A stretch of DNA of 64,000 bases from Akebia trifoliata (lineage: Eukaryota > Streptophyta > Magnoliopsida > Ranunculales > Lardizabalaceae): positions 44,841,220-44,905,219 of the forward strand of contig CM030714.1 of NCBI GenBank assembly GCA_017979445.1, in the 5' to 3' direction. The notes under the pieces are model-generated. The model was not told the origin of the DNA, ran no database searches, and saw only the letters and a program-made list of their open reading frames with translations. The position numbers and the translations under genes are program-made. Positions 1-11,262 of this stretch are shown piece by piece; position 1 is the first letter of the stretch, and the number at the start of each line of letters is the position of its first letter.

Positions 1-584
1 AACTCCCAAACTTAAAATTGAAATTCAATGGTGACAAATAAATTTTTTGGAATTTTTTTTTTCAAAGTTCATAGACTTTTGTCTTGTACAACCCTGAAGC
101 ATCGGATCATGTTTTTGGATGCCACAAGGGGAGTCCAAGGACCTTAGTGAGGGTGAAATCCTTACTAAGTAAGGCTAGTCGGACTCTTTCTTCAATTATC
201 CCAATGTTCACAATATATAGTGTCGAATATCTACAACGTAGAGATTCGGACCTCGACAATAGCAGAATTATTTACAAGTTAATTCACAAAAGGTAAAAAA
301 CGATCAGTAGTTTTTCACTTATTTTTGTCATACATTTAACATTCTTTATCTTGGAACAGAGGGACCCCTCATATGTTGGACTATTTATTTGTCGCTACTT
401 TCTATATCTAAGCTGATTCTTGAAACAAAGAGAGAACAGTTTCTTTCAATATTTCACTGTAAATATTAAAATGTGTTTGGAGGTTTTTAACTAACTATTT
501 ACCAACAAATATGCACAAATTGAGGTAAAATACAAGCAAAAAAAAAAAAACAAGAAAATGAGAGCAATTAGTTCTTGTGGTTAC
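1..584. repeat. Presumed intron/flank of GPT holding a dispersed repeat fragment (about 1-200)
   Basis: No GPT exon is visible here on the minus strand. Bases about 1-200 match the second half of the 59040-59880 repeat: both contain 'caaagttcatag', 'atcatgttttt' followed by a CACAAGG-like segment, then 'gtgaaatccttacta' and 'aaggctagt'. The repeat is therefore dispersed. Bases 300-584 are AT-rich, with an A-run at 539-550 and nothing recognisable. Confidence 0.5.
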
Positions 585-1784
585 CATATGAAATGGGGTC
601 CAATCTGAGAGACTGCTTGGTCCCATCCAGCTGCCCACATCTGGGGACCCTCCACAGCAATCGCAAATGGGGTGAGAATCAACAGTGACAACATAGACAA
701 ACAAGCGTAGTAGTTCATTCCACCAACCGACTTCCCCTTCATCCCTTTCTTTGAAAATATGTTTCGAAATACAAACGCCAGATTTGATATCATAGCTCCC
801 ATAAACCCTAACATCACGACAAATTCCACCAAACTCATTTCAGAAAACAACCACCACAAAGGGGGGAACCCCAATTGAATTTTGAAATCTAAAAGAATAA
901 AACTCGCTATGCAAATTTTATTTTCTCTCTAATGAAATAATCTTCTTACCAATCATGTTGAAATTGAGCTCAGTGACAGCTGCGAGAGCGCAACCTCCGA
1001 TAATTGGAAGAAGTGAGAGATAAACTGGCACGGGAAACGATTCGCCCAACAAAAACCTCGAAACCAAGACACTGAAAGCTGGCTCACCACTCTTGATGAT
1101 GTGAGTGAAGGAAACTGCAACCTTTGACATACTCACAGTTGCTGCAACATGCCCTATTGTATGCGCCACAGCCACCTGAAACCCCCAAAACAGACGAAAA
1201 ACTAACAAATCAAACCAAAACTAAAACCCTAAAAAGCACATTTAAATCCCTATTTTTCTTACCGGAAAGAGAGATTTCCAGAACTCTCTATCAGTTTTTG
1301 GAACCTCAGCTATCCGAGTAGCCCAAGAAATCAACATCATAAGAGATCCAGTTGCGAGTGAAAGTGTGGACGTGAGCCATGGATAGGGAAAAGCGTTGAG
1401 AACCTTCTTGTTATAGATATTGAAGATCACATTCAAAGCCCACCAAGTGGCGAAATAGATGCTTATTTTGAGCTTCTGCGCTGCGGCCGCTCGTGATTCT
1501 TGATCGAGGAGTTCGATGTTGGAGTCGATCGGCTGCGATCGATCAGCTTCATAAACTTTGCAATCGAATGTTGGTTTTCGATTATTTAGACCATTAGAGG
1601 ATCCAAAACCTCCAACAGAGGAAATATGGAGAGGTTTCTGAGCGGAGAAAACCGAATTAAGGCTTCTCGCTGCAGATATGGGAGGAATCAACGAGATTCG
1701 CTGTTTCGAACAAATCGATGACTTCTGCCGAAGAAGATCAGAGGCTGTAAAAGCCGCAGCGGATTGTTTTACTGAGCAAATCAT
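585..1784 (-). CDS. GPT: Plastidic glucose-6-phosphate/phosphate translocator, 5' part (3 exons, C-terminus outside window)
   Basis: Antiporter of the plastid inner envelope that exchanges glucose-6-phosphate for phosphate to feed starch synthesis and the plastid pentose phosphate pathway. Exon 1 is 1263-1784 (174 codons), exon 2 is 950-1175, exon 3 is 585-807; all junctions are GT-AG and in phase. Residues 1 to about 80 are a Ser-rich, weakly conserved plastid transit peptide; membrane segments begin at KLKISIYFATWWALNVIFN. Exon 2 carries VAVAHTIGHVAATVSMSKV and exon 3 carries FMGAMISNLAFVFRNIFSK, both typical of the GPT branch of the triose-phosphate translocator family. Exon 3 ends inside a Trp codon at PHFIW. 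The family continues with about 70 more residues; I find no matching exon between 1 and 584, so the next intron is at least 584 bp or the gene is broken there. GPT1 and GPT2 cannot be separated from this part. Confidence 0.9.
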
Positions 1785-2290
1785 GTTAATTTAACCTAAA
1801 AAACAATTCTTTCAGAAATCAAGTTGATCTGTACTTATGAAACTTCAAATACTCAAAATTTGATCTTTAGAAGCACAGAAACTTGATCTAACACTTGTTC
1901 AGATTGTTAATTATAAAATCAGGACAAACTCGGATAGATTCTCTCGATTTCTCAACTAAAGAAAATCCAGAGATCTTCTAATTTTTCTACCAATTAAACA
2001 TTGGAACCTCAGAATCTGCACTGTTTTCTCCGATTGATCGACGGAGAACACAAGACACAAGGCGATTCTTACGATTTCGGAACAAGATTCCAAATCGAAG
2101 AAGAACCACAGAGAAGAGTTTAAAGAACAGAGAATGGATCTTAATGTGATTTTTAAAGCAAGAGAACCTTCTAAACAAATAAACGAATCAGAAATCTGAG
2201 ATTTTTTTCTCGCTTTCCGTAGAGTGTAGAGGAAAGGAGATTTTCTCTTTGCATTGGAAAGTTGGTAAGAAAGTTGCGATTTTATAACGA
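1785..2290 (-). promoter_or_regulatory. Leader and proximal upstream region of the GPT gene
   Basis: Sequence directly upstream of the GPT start codon. It is less AT-rich than the flanks up to about 2280 and could hold a 5' UTR, possibly with an intron, which is usual in this family. No TATA box or splice pair could be assigned with confidence. The assignment rests on position only. Confidence 0.3.
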
Positions 2291-5200
2291 AATAAGCCGC
2301 AGAAAAGGAAAAAAGATTATGACCATAATATCCCTGATTCTTTGAAAGCGACAGTTGGTCGGAGTTGGTGTTGGAATGCGAGTTGCAGCTCTTGATTTAA
2401 TTTGAACTCCTCAAAGAAATTCCCATGTAGGAATTCAGTCCAAAGGGGTGTGTATACAACTTCAATCCTTGCATTTTGTGGGGATTCGATATGACTTGTT
2501 ACTTTAAAAATATCATCCTGATCGATAAAACTCAATCAACTCAACTGAATTTTTTAATTTAAATATTTATTATTTTAAATAAATATGATTTTTTATTAAA
2601 TATCTTTAAATAATTTTATTTTTATTAAAGATTATAATTTTTTTTTTTTGAATAATGTAAAGTGAATTAAACTATTTATGTTTGAGATGACCCAAGTGAG
2701 TCAACTTGATTTTTGAGATGAAATGAAATAGTAATAGAAAAAGGAAAATTTTCTCATCAGATCAATTTCAAATTTAGGATTTTTGTACTCGTCCATTTTC
2801 AATACCTTGGATCAAGCCTAATACATAGGCTTTCTTAAACTATATATAATAAAAAAAAAAAAAAAAATTGAATATGAGTTTTTTCATGAAATCTAAGAGG
2901 ATTATGATGTTTGATTGTCAATTAAGTGATCTATATGGGCCTAACAACTCTTAGTAAGATATGAAATCTTACTAAGTTAACCATGCTAGCTTGACTCGTA
3001 CTATTACTCAGAACCAGAAGGTAAAGTGAAGGAAGAAAAAGAAATTCATTAAATTGAGATCAGGTAGATTATTGAGGTGGGAGTTGAAACTCCCTTAAAA
3101 TGTGGCGTTGAGGACCCCCTTGGAATTACAACACCATGGCATTGGTGAAGCAAACAATCGATTGGAGTTTTAAGTTGGGAGTCACAACTTTAACTCCCCT
3201 CAGCTCCTCGCTCCAAACACGACCTAAAAGATTCATCAGCACGTGGGATTGAATTCACTGTTCAACAAGAGAGACAAACTCATGGTTTTAACCCGAAGGA
3301 ATTGTTCTAGTGGCAAGCCAAGCCTTTTGTTTTTTTATATTGATGGCATGGGTGTGTACCAATTAGTTCTACCAAATATCGTCTATGCTCTTCCAACGAA
3401 TCTTGATTTATAAACTAAAAATGAATTTCATGCGTGATTTTATAGTCATCATTGATTTTAGTCTCGGTTTCCTATGTCATCTTTTTCACAAACAATGTCA
3501 AGATGATTTGAATAAGAAGAGATATTTTTAAAATTTTGTAAATCAGAAAGAAGAAGAAGAAGAAGAAGAAGAAATAAAAATTGAAATTGAAGAAGAAAAA
3601 ACGGAAATCTCGGTCGAGATGACTTGGGTGAGACATCTCAATCACGAACTGTATTCAAAATCATAATAGCCAGCCTTTCTCATCGATGACTTTGAACATT
3701 ATGGGTTTTAGGTTGATTCTTCTATAAAATTCCTTCAAAAAAGTGGACCAAAATCTCATGGGCCACGAGTTTGAAAATGTATTACTTGTAGTGGTAGACA
3801 TGTATTTGGGACCAATTAGGACACCTAGATCAGTCAATAATGTACCATCGAAGCAGCGTGAGTTTACCAATTAGGTACCTCTAACCTTATACATAGAGCC
3901 AAAATGATGTTCTTGGACTATTCTCACCTCACAATTTACAGATTGTTACTATAGTTAGGTTTGAAGACGCAAGAGGAGTGAATGCGAAGAGTTGGAGGTC
4001 AAAATGATGACCCGTACATAGTCACAAAATTCTCTGAATAAGATAATAATCAATTAAAACGTTAATAAATCATCGATTAATCATAAAATATGACAATATT
4101 TTTAAAAGAGCTGCTATTGCCATGCCAACTTTTACTAATGCCACACCAATTCCTATGTAAAATCACCAAAGACTTGCACACAATTGGTGTGCCAATAGTA
4201 ATTGTCTATTTTTATCCTTTACCTCGATGTTTCATTTTTTTCAATATTCAAATCTCAAGAATATGATAGATTATCTTGGGAGGTTGAAGATGATGGATTT
4301 TTGTAAGAAACCTAAAATCATCATTGTATATTTTTTGAATTTGTTTTCCAAGTCTTTTCCGAATTTATTTGAATTAAATCCTGGCAAAATAGTTTTAGAA
4401 TTTGAACTTTGTTATTATAGTCTTACTTAAGGATCGTAAATTAAGTCCATTGGCTCACTATGCAACTCCTCCTAATAAAAGATGATTTAGTGCCTTGATC
4501 TTGAGCCAGTATAGGTAGTATTAATTTTGTTAAATAAAATATATCATAAAATAGTAAATTTTCTCTTTTTTATGATCATTATTCAATTTAGATTAAGATG
4601 GACATAAAACCCATATTTTAATGAAAAATAGCATCAAATAACTCTAAATAACTTCAAAAGATTCATTAATCTATATTTTTATAATATTTGAAATCAAGTC
4701 AAACTTAATCCCACCCAAACATGCCATCAACCATCCTAGCCCTATCCATCATTCCCTGCATACATATTTTTCTTGGTTGGAGTAAGCTCAAAGTCTATGA
4801 AGGCAAAGGGAGATCTAGTAAGGAGACATTGGGGGCAATTGCCCCCACTCAACTATTTTGGACATTTTATATATCCTTGAATTTATGCTTAAATTTGAGA
4901 TACCCTTACATTTTGAACTACTAACATACCCTGTTTGACCCTATTGCCCCCACTCCCTCATCTTCCTCCAATTTTTGCACCCCCCCTCTACTCCACACTA
5001 AAAGAAAATCCTTACTCCACCCATGTATGAAGGGCATCTGGTAGAGAACACATCACATAATAAATCAACCGTTCTCCTTACGTGTCGAGACACGTTTTGA
5101 CGCCCGTAACATAATTGAATTCAATTATACGATAAGGGACATCATTATCATTATCATTACAATGTTGCTTATACAAATATATGGGAGTCTTATTCCATCC

Positions 5201-6620
5201 ACCCTATTTGCTTCCAATAATTCTAATGCCATTTTTTATTCCAACGGTTGGAATTAACCCACTTAAAATTTGATTTATTTCAACAACCATCAAGTCATGC
5301 AATTTGCAATTTTTTATTTGGACGGTTGGAATCAACCCTCATAAAATCAAATTCCTATCAACCACATCAACAAGTCCTTATCACTAACAACTGATAAGAT
5401 CAAAAGTTGATCTAATCATCTAATTATAACAATTCGATTAATACAACTTAATTATTTAAAAGAACGCATAATATTTTCGAATCAGGATCCAGAAGGACCA
5501 AAACGGTGTTATATTCTTATTTTAAAGGAATCATGTCTACCTGGCAAGATTTAGTTGGTGTTTAAAACACATCGGGCTCTTAAACAAGTCATCCACACAA
5601 CACTATCACAATGTAAAAAAAGTTCGTATTTGACGGACGATGGTATCAAATTTTTCATTGATGGATTTTTTTCTTCTGACAGGTCAAAATCGTCAAATTA
5701 AAGGTGATTGGAGAAATGCAATGACTCTAAGCCGTTGAATCTAATTAATATTAATTTCTAAGGGAGTATAGAATATCTAAAAGCATATTCTATTTGAATG
5801 ATTATTTGAGACTTTTCAATACTTTAAAGTTTGAAGCATTGGGACATGGTGTATAGCCGACAACAATCCAAACCAACCCCTCGTGAGTCTTTTGAGCCAA
5901 ATGGCCCTACTTTGGGGTCACTGGTCAACGTCACCCATAGTTTTAAAACTCGAAAACTCAACCCAATTTGAATGTCCATAATGTTGAGTCGACTCAAAAG
6001 CTCATAATAAATGACTTAGATGAGTCAATAAAAATATATTAAACTTTCAAATATTTAACATAGTTAAAATAAATAAAAAATATATATTAATTTTTTTTAC
6101 AAAGAATTCTAACACAACTAGGTATATTTTCAAACTGACTCAACCAAGTGGATGAGTTGATTTGGTAAGTTGGTTGTACTGAGTTTAATAGTTGAGTCAC
6201 CTTGAAATTCAATCAAGTTGAGTCAACTTGGCTGTATTTTGAGTCAACTTTATAAAGCTATGAGCTCACCAACTCCAGATCTCACTATCAAAACACATTC
6301 AAGTCCACTAAATAATAACCTGGCCTGGTGCATGTACTTTATGTTGGTCTGATTTGATTTTGATTTTTTTGGGTTTTTTGTTACGTTTTGAATTTACGTG
6401 TGCCTAAAAAACAAAATTGAGTTGTTATTCACGTTGTAATTGATGTAATCAAACTGGCTTTGATGTGATATTTCTAAGATTGTAGTCCGGTTATCAAATG
6501 GGCCAACCTAGGATGAAAATTAAAACTACACCAATTTTTAGAATTAAAAGCTGGACCATCATCCCCGTTTGTTCTCGGTACTTATAAATTTTATTTTGAT
6601 TAGGCTAAAAACACCAATTA
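2291..6620. other. Gene-free AT-rich intergenic stretch
   Basis: No credible coding region on either strand. It contains an A-run at 2851-2867, a GAA-type microsatellite at 3548-3573, a short MITE-like hairpin at 4105-4205, a GGGGGCAATTGCCCCC palindrome near 4831-4846, and degenerate stretches with repeated 'gagtcaact' words around 5960-6250. The last type recurs at 2690-2730 and 43380-43440, so it is probably old repeat DNA. Confidence 0.5.
4105..4205. mobile_element. Short hairpin MITE-like unit (family of 10908-11262)
   Basis: Starts with 'gagctgctattgccatgcca' and ends with 'ggtgtgccaatagtaattg', which pair imperfectly as an inverted repeat. The same terminal words ('actattggcaccccaa') open and close the element at 10908-11262, so these appear to be two members of one family. 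No coding capacity. Confidence 0.45.
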
Positions 6621-6624
6621 TATA

Positions 6625-6790
6625 TGAATAATGATTTTCTGACACCCCCTCTAATCTCCCGATGTGGCATTTGATAGAATCATAGATTTTCTTCATCAAG
6701 ATATATATATTCAATTATGTATCTCGAGAAAAGAAAAACTATGATTCTAGTATCTGCATAACCATCATCTTTGGAGATAAGAGTTAAAAG
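6625..6790. mobile_element. Palindromic MITE, partial copy (C/G-terminus family)
   Basis: Contains the family words 'aatgattttctgacaccccc', 'gatgtggcatttgatagaat', 'catagatttt', 'tgtatctcgagaaaag' and 'ctatgattctag' in the same order as 31408-31622 and 41005-41220. The right terminal arm ending in G-rich sequence is not seen here, so this copy looks truncated. Confidence 0.5.
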
Positions 6791-7114
6791 AGGAAATATA
6801 ATAAAGATGTATTGATATTATTGAAAAAAGTGATAGAAGAGACAATAAAATAAAATTGGAGAGGTATTAAGTGGCATAAAATTGGTTGGGCTAGTGTGCC
6901 AAATTGAGAGTTATTTAACCAACTTTATTACAAAATTAAGCTCGAACCGGTTTATTTATTAGTTGGGACTTTTAAACACAATTTGGTACTGGCTACAGCT
7001 GATTTTGGTATTTTGGTTGATATTATAACCAACATTGTGAAAAAGAAGATGATACCTTAATAACGGTGTGTTCCCATTTTTCATGGAAAATCATATTTTT
7101 GATTTTTGATTATG

Positions 7115-7132
7115 ACTAATGATTTTCTAACC

Positions 7133-7166
<34 letters not shown>

Positions 7167-7325
7167 CCCTCCCCCTCCCCTCCATCACAAAATCATAGAC
7201 TATCTACCTTGGGATAGATATAGTCCTACATTTTTCTTGTGTATCCCGATGCAAATGATCTACGATTCTGGATGCCGGCGTATTGGGACGAAAGGGGGGA
7301 GGGGGGGGGGGGGGGGGATTATCAC
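7115..7325. mobile_element. Palindromic MITE whose two ends have expanded into poly-C and poly-G tracts
   Basis: Left end 'aatgattttctaaccacc' runs into about 30 C (7134-7163) followed by CCCCCT units to 7190. The centre carries 'atcatagact' and, in inverted order, 'gtgtatcccgatg' and 'tacgattctgga'. The right end is a G tract at about 7294-7317. Layout and internal words match the MITE family at 31408-31622, where the same termini are short. Confidence 0.55.
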
Positions 7326-7499
7326 AACTCTTTCATTATTTGATTGATATTTTTCCATAGAAAATGAAAATCCACCTTCATCCAAAATCCAACTAAGAGT
7401 GAATTTCATTTTTTACAGCCAATCCCTTGGGAAAATGAAATTTAACATTAATTGACCTCTCTCTCTCTCTTTCTATATATATATATATATGGAAAATAT

Positions 7500-7808
7500 T
7501 CGGCATCTTACTATTTGCCCTACATGGGTTAGAAGTTTTGGAATGGGCTGATTATTAGTGAGGATGATCTCTACACCATAGAGATCATCCTCACAAAAAA
7601 TCAGCCCATTTCGAAACTTCTAGTCCCATGTTTGCAAGTTGAAGACTCGTGAATCATCCATTTTTTGTAAACCATTTTTTATGGGGTTAAAAGTTTTGGA
7701 ATGGATTGATTTTCACAAAAAACCAATCTATTCTAAAACTTCTAACCTATGTAGGATAATACACGTAGGGCAAAACGTAGGATAAATAGTAGGGTGCCGA
7801 TCATGCCC
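7500..7808. mobile_element. Foldback MITE inserted in a TA repeat; two hairpins
   Basis: Bounded by (TA)n at about 7475-7490 and 7810-7828. Outer inverted termini are 'tcggcatcttactatttgcc' on the left and the complement of 'ggataaatagtagggtgccg' on the right. Inside are two hairpins: 7518-7616, a nearly perfect stem of about 48 bp containing 'gaggatgatctc', and 7681-7758. The TA flanks suggest a TA target, as for Stowaway/mariner-type MITEs, but could also be pre-existing microsatellite. Confidence 0.6.
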
Positions 7809-7934
7809 TTATATATATATATATATATGCCACTGTTATCACTGTTGACCTCCGACATCAACGATGTCACTGTTGCACACCTTGGATGTTGTTTCCGTCA
7901 CTTCTTCCCAACACTCCTGCCCCCCTTTCACTTA

Positions 7935-9052
7935 GGTGCTGTTTGTTAAACTGAAAAAAATAAGTGCTGAATAGCATTAAGTGCTAAAACTTATAAGCAC
8001 TGAATTTAAGTGCTGAAAAAGTTGTTTGTTTAGATGCTGAATTATATTTGTTATACATTGCTGAAGCTGATAAATTGTCTTTATTACCCTTACAATCATA
8101 TTATACATTGTTTGCATGTTTCAAGTGCCTATTTCTTATCAAACACAATAAAATATATTATTTCTTATAAAATTAAAATATAATTTATTTTTAAATAATA
8201 AATAATACCCAAATCTTCAATTTATAAATAATAATTTATATTTATAAAAGCCCACAAATTTCAAATTAAAATTAATAATGTCATACAAGTCACCAAAATT
8301 TGAAATCAACATTAAAATAACTTAATTTTGGATGAATAATTGTCGATGGAAATGAATGATGTGTAATTATAAAAGCACCCTATGAATTAATAAGGGAACC
8401 TACACCATAGCCAATTTTTTTTGTTTTATATGGGTTAAAATTTTGGAATGAGCAAATTTTTAGTGAAGATGGTTTAGAGATCATCTTCACAAAAAATTAG
8501 TCCATTTTGAAACTTCTAACTTGTCAAAAATAATTTTTTTTTTTTTAAAGACGATTTACGGTTCTTGAACTTGTTTTGATAGGGTTAGAAGTTTCAGGAT
8601 GTGCTGATTTTTAGTAAGGATGATCTCCTCATTGTAAAGATCATCCTCATAAAAAATTAACTTATTCCAAAACTTTTAACTCATATAAGACAAAATAATT
8701 TAGTCATGATGTGGATTTATTAATTTGTAGGATGCTTATATACTAATGAGGAGATCATCCTCACCAAAAATCAACTCATTCCAAAACTTTTAACTCATAT
8801 AAGACAAAATAATTTAGTTATGGTGTGGGTTTATTAATTTGTCGGGTGCTTATATACTTATCCATGGGATATAAGAGGTAATATCCTTTTAAGAATAAGG
8901 GCATACTTGTCCATGCTCAAAAAAACGAAGGGCATACTTGTCCGTGTCAAATTACTGCTTCAGCACTTTTTTTCAGCATAAAAATAGTACTGAATTTTTT
9001 TTCACTTATTTTCAACAATAAGCGCTGAAAAATAGCGCAAACAAACATTGCC
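7935..9052. mobile_element. Tourist-like (PIF/Harbinger-type) MITE, about 1.1 kb, carrying a nested hairpin MITE
   Basis: Starts GGTGCTGTTTGTTAAAC and ends with the imperfect complement AAACAAACATTGCC; both ends are flanked by TTA, the 3-bp duplication typical of PIF/Harbinger elements. Subterminal arms repeat 'aagtgctgaa' and 'ttcagcactt'. No transposase frame. A second foldback element (about 8390-8865) lies inside it. A hAT origin is not excluded because the 3-bp flank could be chance. Confidence 0.6.
8390..8865. mobile_element. Foldback MITE nested in the 7935-9052 element
   Basis: Same hairpin family as 7500-7808: 'gggttaaaattttggaatga' followed by inverted 'catcttcacaaaaaattag' (8428-8520), a second hairpin at 8580-8690, and an extra arm at 8743-8805. 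The outer arms 'cctacaccatagccaat' and 'tagttatggtgtgggt' are complementary. The interior repeats of the arm suggest local duplication. Confidence 0.55.
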
Positions 9053-9699
9053 TTACTTTTTCTCCCCATTCTCCCTCTTTTCCCTTAGCCTTATGCTCCA
9101 ACAATCTATGCCCCTACCCTCCCACCAACATATCTCTCTCTCTCTCTCTCTTCTTATTCAGTTTTTTTTTTTTTTTTTTTCTCCTGGTATTTTCTAGGTG
9201 CAATTAAAATGATAGATTTCAATTTTCCATGATGCCCATTTTTCTAAGTATATTGAAATTCATAAATTAATTCTCACTTTCCATGCAATCAAATGGACCT
9301 TAAGAGTCGAAACTTGAACTCATTTTCTTTTCTTATTATAAAGTGGGTCACTAGATAACTCAATCACAAATTATATTTAATATTGATAATAAATATTTAA
9401 ACTTATCGAAAATAATAACTTCATATAAAAAACATAAAACTCCTTTGAAATATTAGACTATTCATATTGATCTTAGAGGCACTTGAAATGACTAAGGCAA
9501 GTCATCCTCATCTCTAGGGTAATTTGGTGAGAGAGTAGATGTCACCATCCATTGCATTGCTCATTTGAGATCAATATCGCCCAATAGTTAGAAAATATTA
9601 TCCAAGTTAAGAAATCCATGTCAAATCAACTGGATTTTGTATATTTTTAATGTAATGTAATTAACATTATAATGATTTAAGCACGTCATCTATTACTTC

Positions 9700-9985
9700 A
9701 AGGGGTTGGCTCAATGACAATTTTGGATTGATAAGCGGTTAATGCCTGTACTTCATTTAGTTCAATGCCCAGTATGAGCATTAATCCTTCAAGGGCCACT
9801 CATGAGGGTGCACCCTCACTTACTTGGGGTGGGTGGGTGGGGGTGTGGGTGTGTGTGATGCGTGAGTGTTGCACACGCCCCAGGATTAGTCCTTTGACAA
9901 GACCATCGTCTATGGAATGGGCAAAGTTTAGATACAAGCCGATACCTTGTTATCAAGACCATAGTCTATGAACCGAGCTTTATAA
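9700..9985 (+). mobile_element. tRNA-derived SINE-like element
   Basis: Begins 'aggggttggctcaatgacaa', which contains an RNA polymerase III A-box-like TGGCTCAATGAC (9707-9718), followed about 50 bp later by the B-box-like AGTTCAATGCCC (9759-9770). The body, including 'agtatgagcattaat', 'gagggtgcaccctcact' and 'gaccatagtctatgaa', is shared in opposite orientation with 12690-12932. A recurrent unit with internal A and B boxes fits a plant SINE. Confidence 0.6.
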
Positions 9986-10336
9986 AGTTAGTTTTCTAAA
10001 ATAAAAATAATCTTTTATTATGATGTATATCATCCTCAAAATTGGTTTAGACAATATTTTAAATTAAAAAAAAGGCCATTACAATATAAAATTACAACCA
10101 TGGCCCTATAACAACTTTTAATTATATTTCTACAATTACAAAAAATATCTTTTTATTATATTATTTTCAAAATTAACTTAATATTTTAAATTAAAAAAAA
10201 AATACTCTTACAATACATTACTTGATAAAATATGATATAAATTAGATTATTTATTTGAAATTTTTGACAAAACTCTTGGAGTAATTATAATTTTTTTTTT
10301 TAAATCCTATATAAATCCTAATTTTTGTAAGAGTCG

Positions 10337-10490
10337 TGATGAATGCACACGATTTTGATACGTGATTGATGTGGCAAAGGCACAGAATTATAGATCTTTT
10401 TTTTATTAAGATACACAAGAAAAAGATGTGCGGTTTTGTGCCCTTGCCACATCATCCAAGTACCAGCACCGCGTGCATTCATCATTATTT
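10337..10490. mobile_element. Palindromic MITE (GATGTGGCA family)
   Basis: Left arm 'gatgaatgcacacg...gatgtggcaaaggcaca' pairs with the right arm '...gccacatcatcc...gcgtgcattcatc'. The stem centre lies around 10410, with an internal T-run. The GATGTGGCA word and overall order resemble the family at 31408-31622. Non-coding. Confidence 0.5.
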
Positions 10491-10907
10491 TTTTTTAACT
10501 CGAACAGATTTGTTGACCAACCCAAAGCTCTTGTCTCTTATGTCACTCTAGACAAGGCACTAGAAGGAACCTCAGTACTACACTGTTGAATTGATGAGAA
10601 CTGTACTTTTGATGATCCATTGTGCATTGGTTGAACTAGAGGGCTACATGGTCAATTATGGTTTATGGAAACAAGCTGCTATGCGCTTCTTCAAATAGGT
10701 TTTTTCCGTACACCACATCATTTACATGTATGCAAATCCTTTAATTTCAAAAGGATTGGTGTGTTGGAAGTAAAATTTAGTGTGAAAATAAATTCTCTTC
10801 ACGAACATGGTAATAATATTTGAGATATTTTCCATGACTTGGGCAGTATATCAGTTTCAAAATTTCGTCATATTAATCGAAAGAAATAGATATTCACTTA
10901 ATAACAT

Positions 10908-11262
10908 GTTTAGAGAACTACTATTGGCACCCCAAATTTTACTTACCTTACCCAATTTCTTAAATTATTTATCACACCCCAATTAAAGATTAAAACAGTG
11001 CAAAGGTTCGGCTCAAATTATAATCTCAACGTTACAAAACATTATAACACTCGTTCAAACTATTTCAGACATTGTTTACAATTTGTGTTAGACTCATATA
11101 AAATCCTAAACGTATAAAATAGAAATCTAACAAAAAGAGAGAAAGAGCTTCTATTGCCACCCCAACTTTTACTTATTCTCAATAATTTGCTTATTTTTAA
11201 TTTTTACTTGGGGTGTAATAAAGGTTGGGGGCACCAATAGCAGTTCTCTACTTTAAAAATGA
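10908..11262. mobile_element. Foldback MITE with ACTATTGGCACCCCAA termini
   Basis: Left terminus 'agagaactactattggcacc' is mirrored by 'ggcaccaatagcagttctct' on the right; an internal repeat of the left terminus occurs at about 11146 ('agagcttctattgccacccc'). This suggests either a composite or a second copy landing in the first. No open frame. Confidence 0.6.

Noticed and set aside
9700..9985. A functional tRNA gene
   Set aside because: A- and B-box-like words are present, but the sequence between and after them does not fold into a tRNA cloverleaf by eye; SINE is the better explanation.
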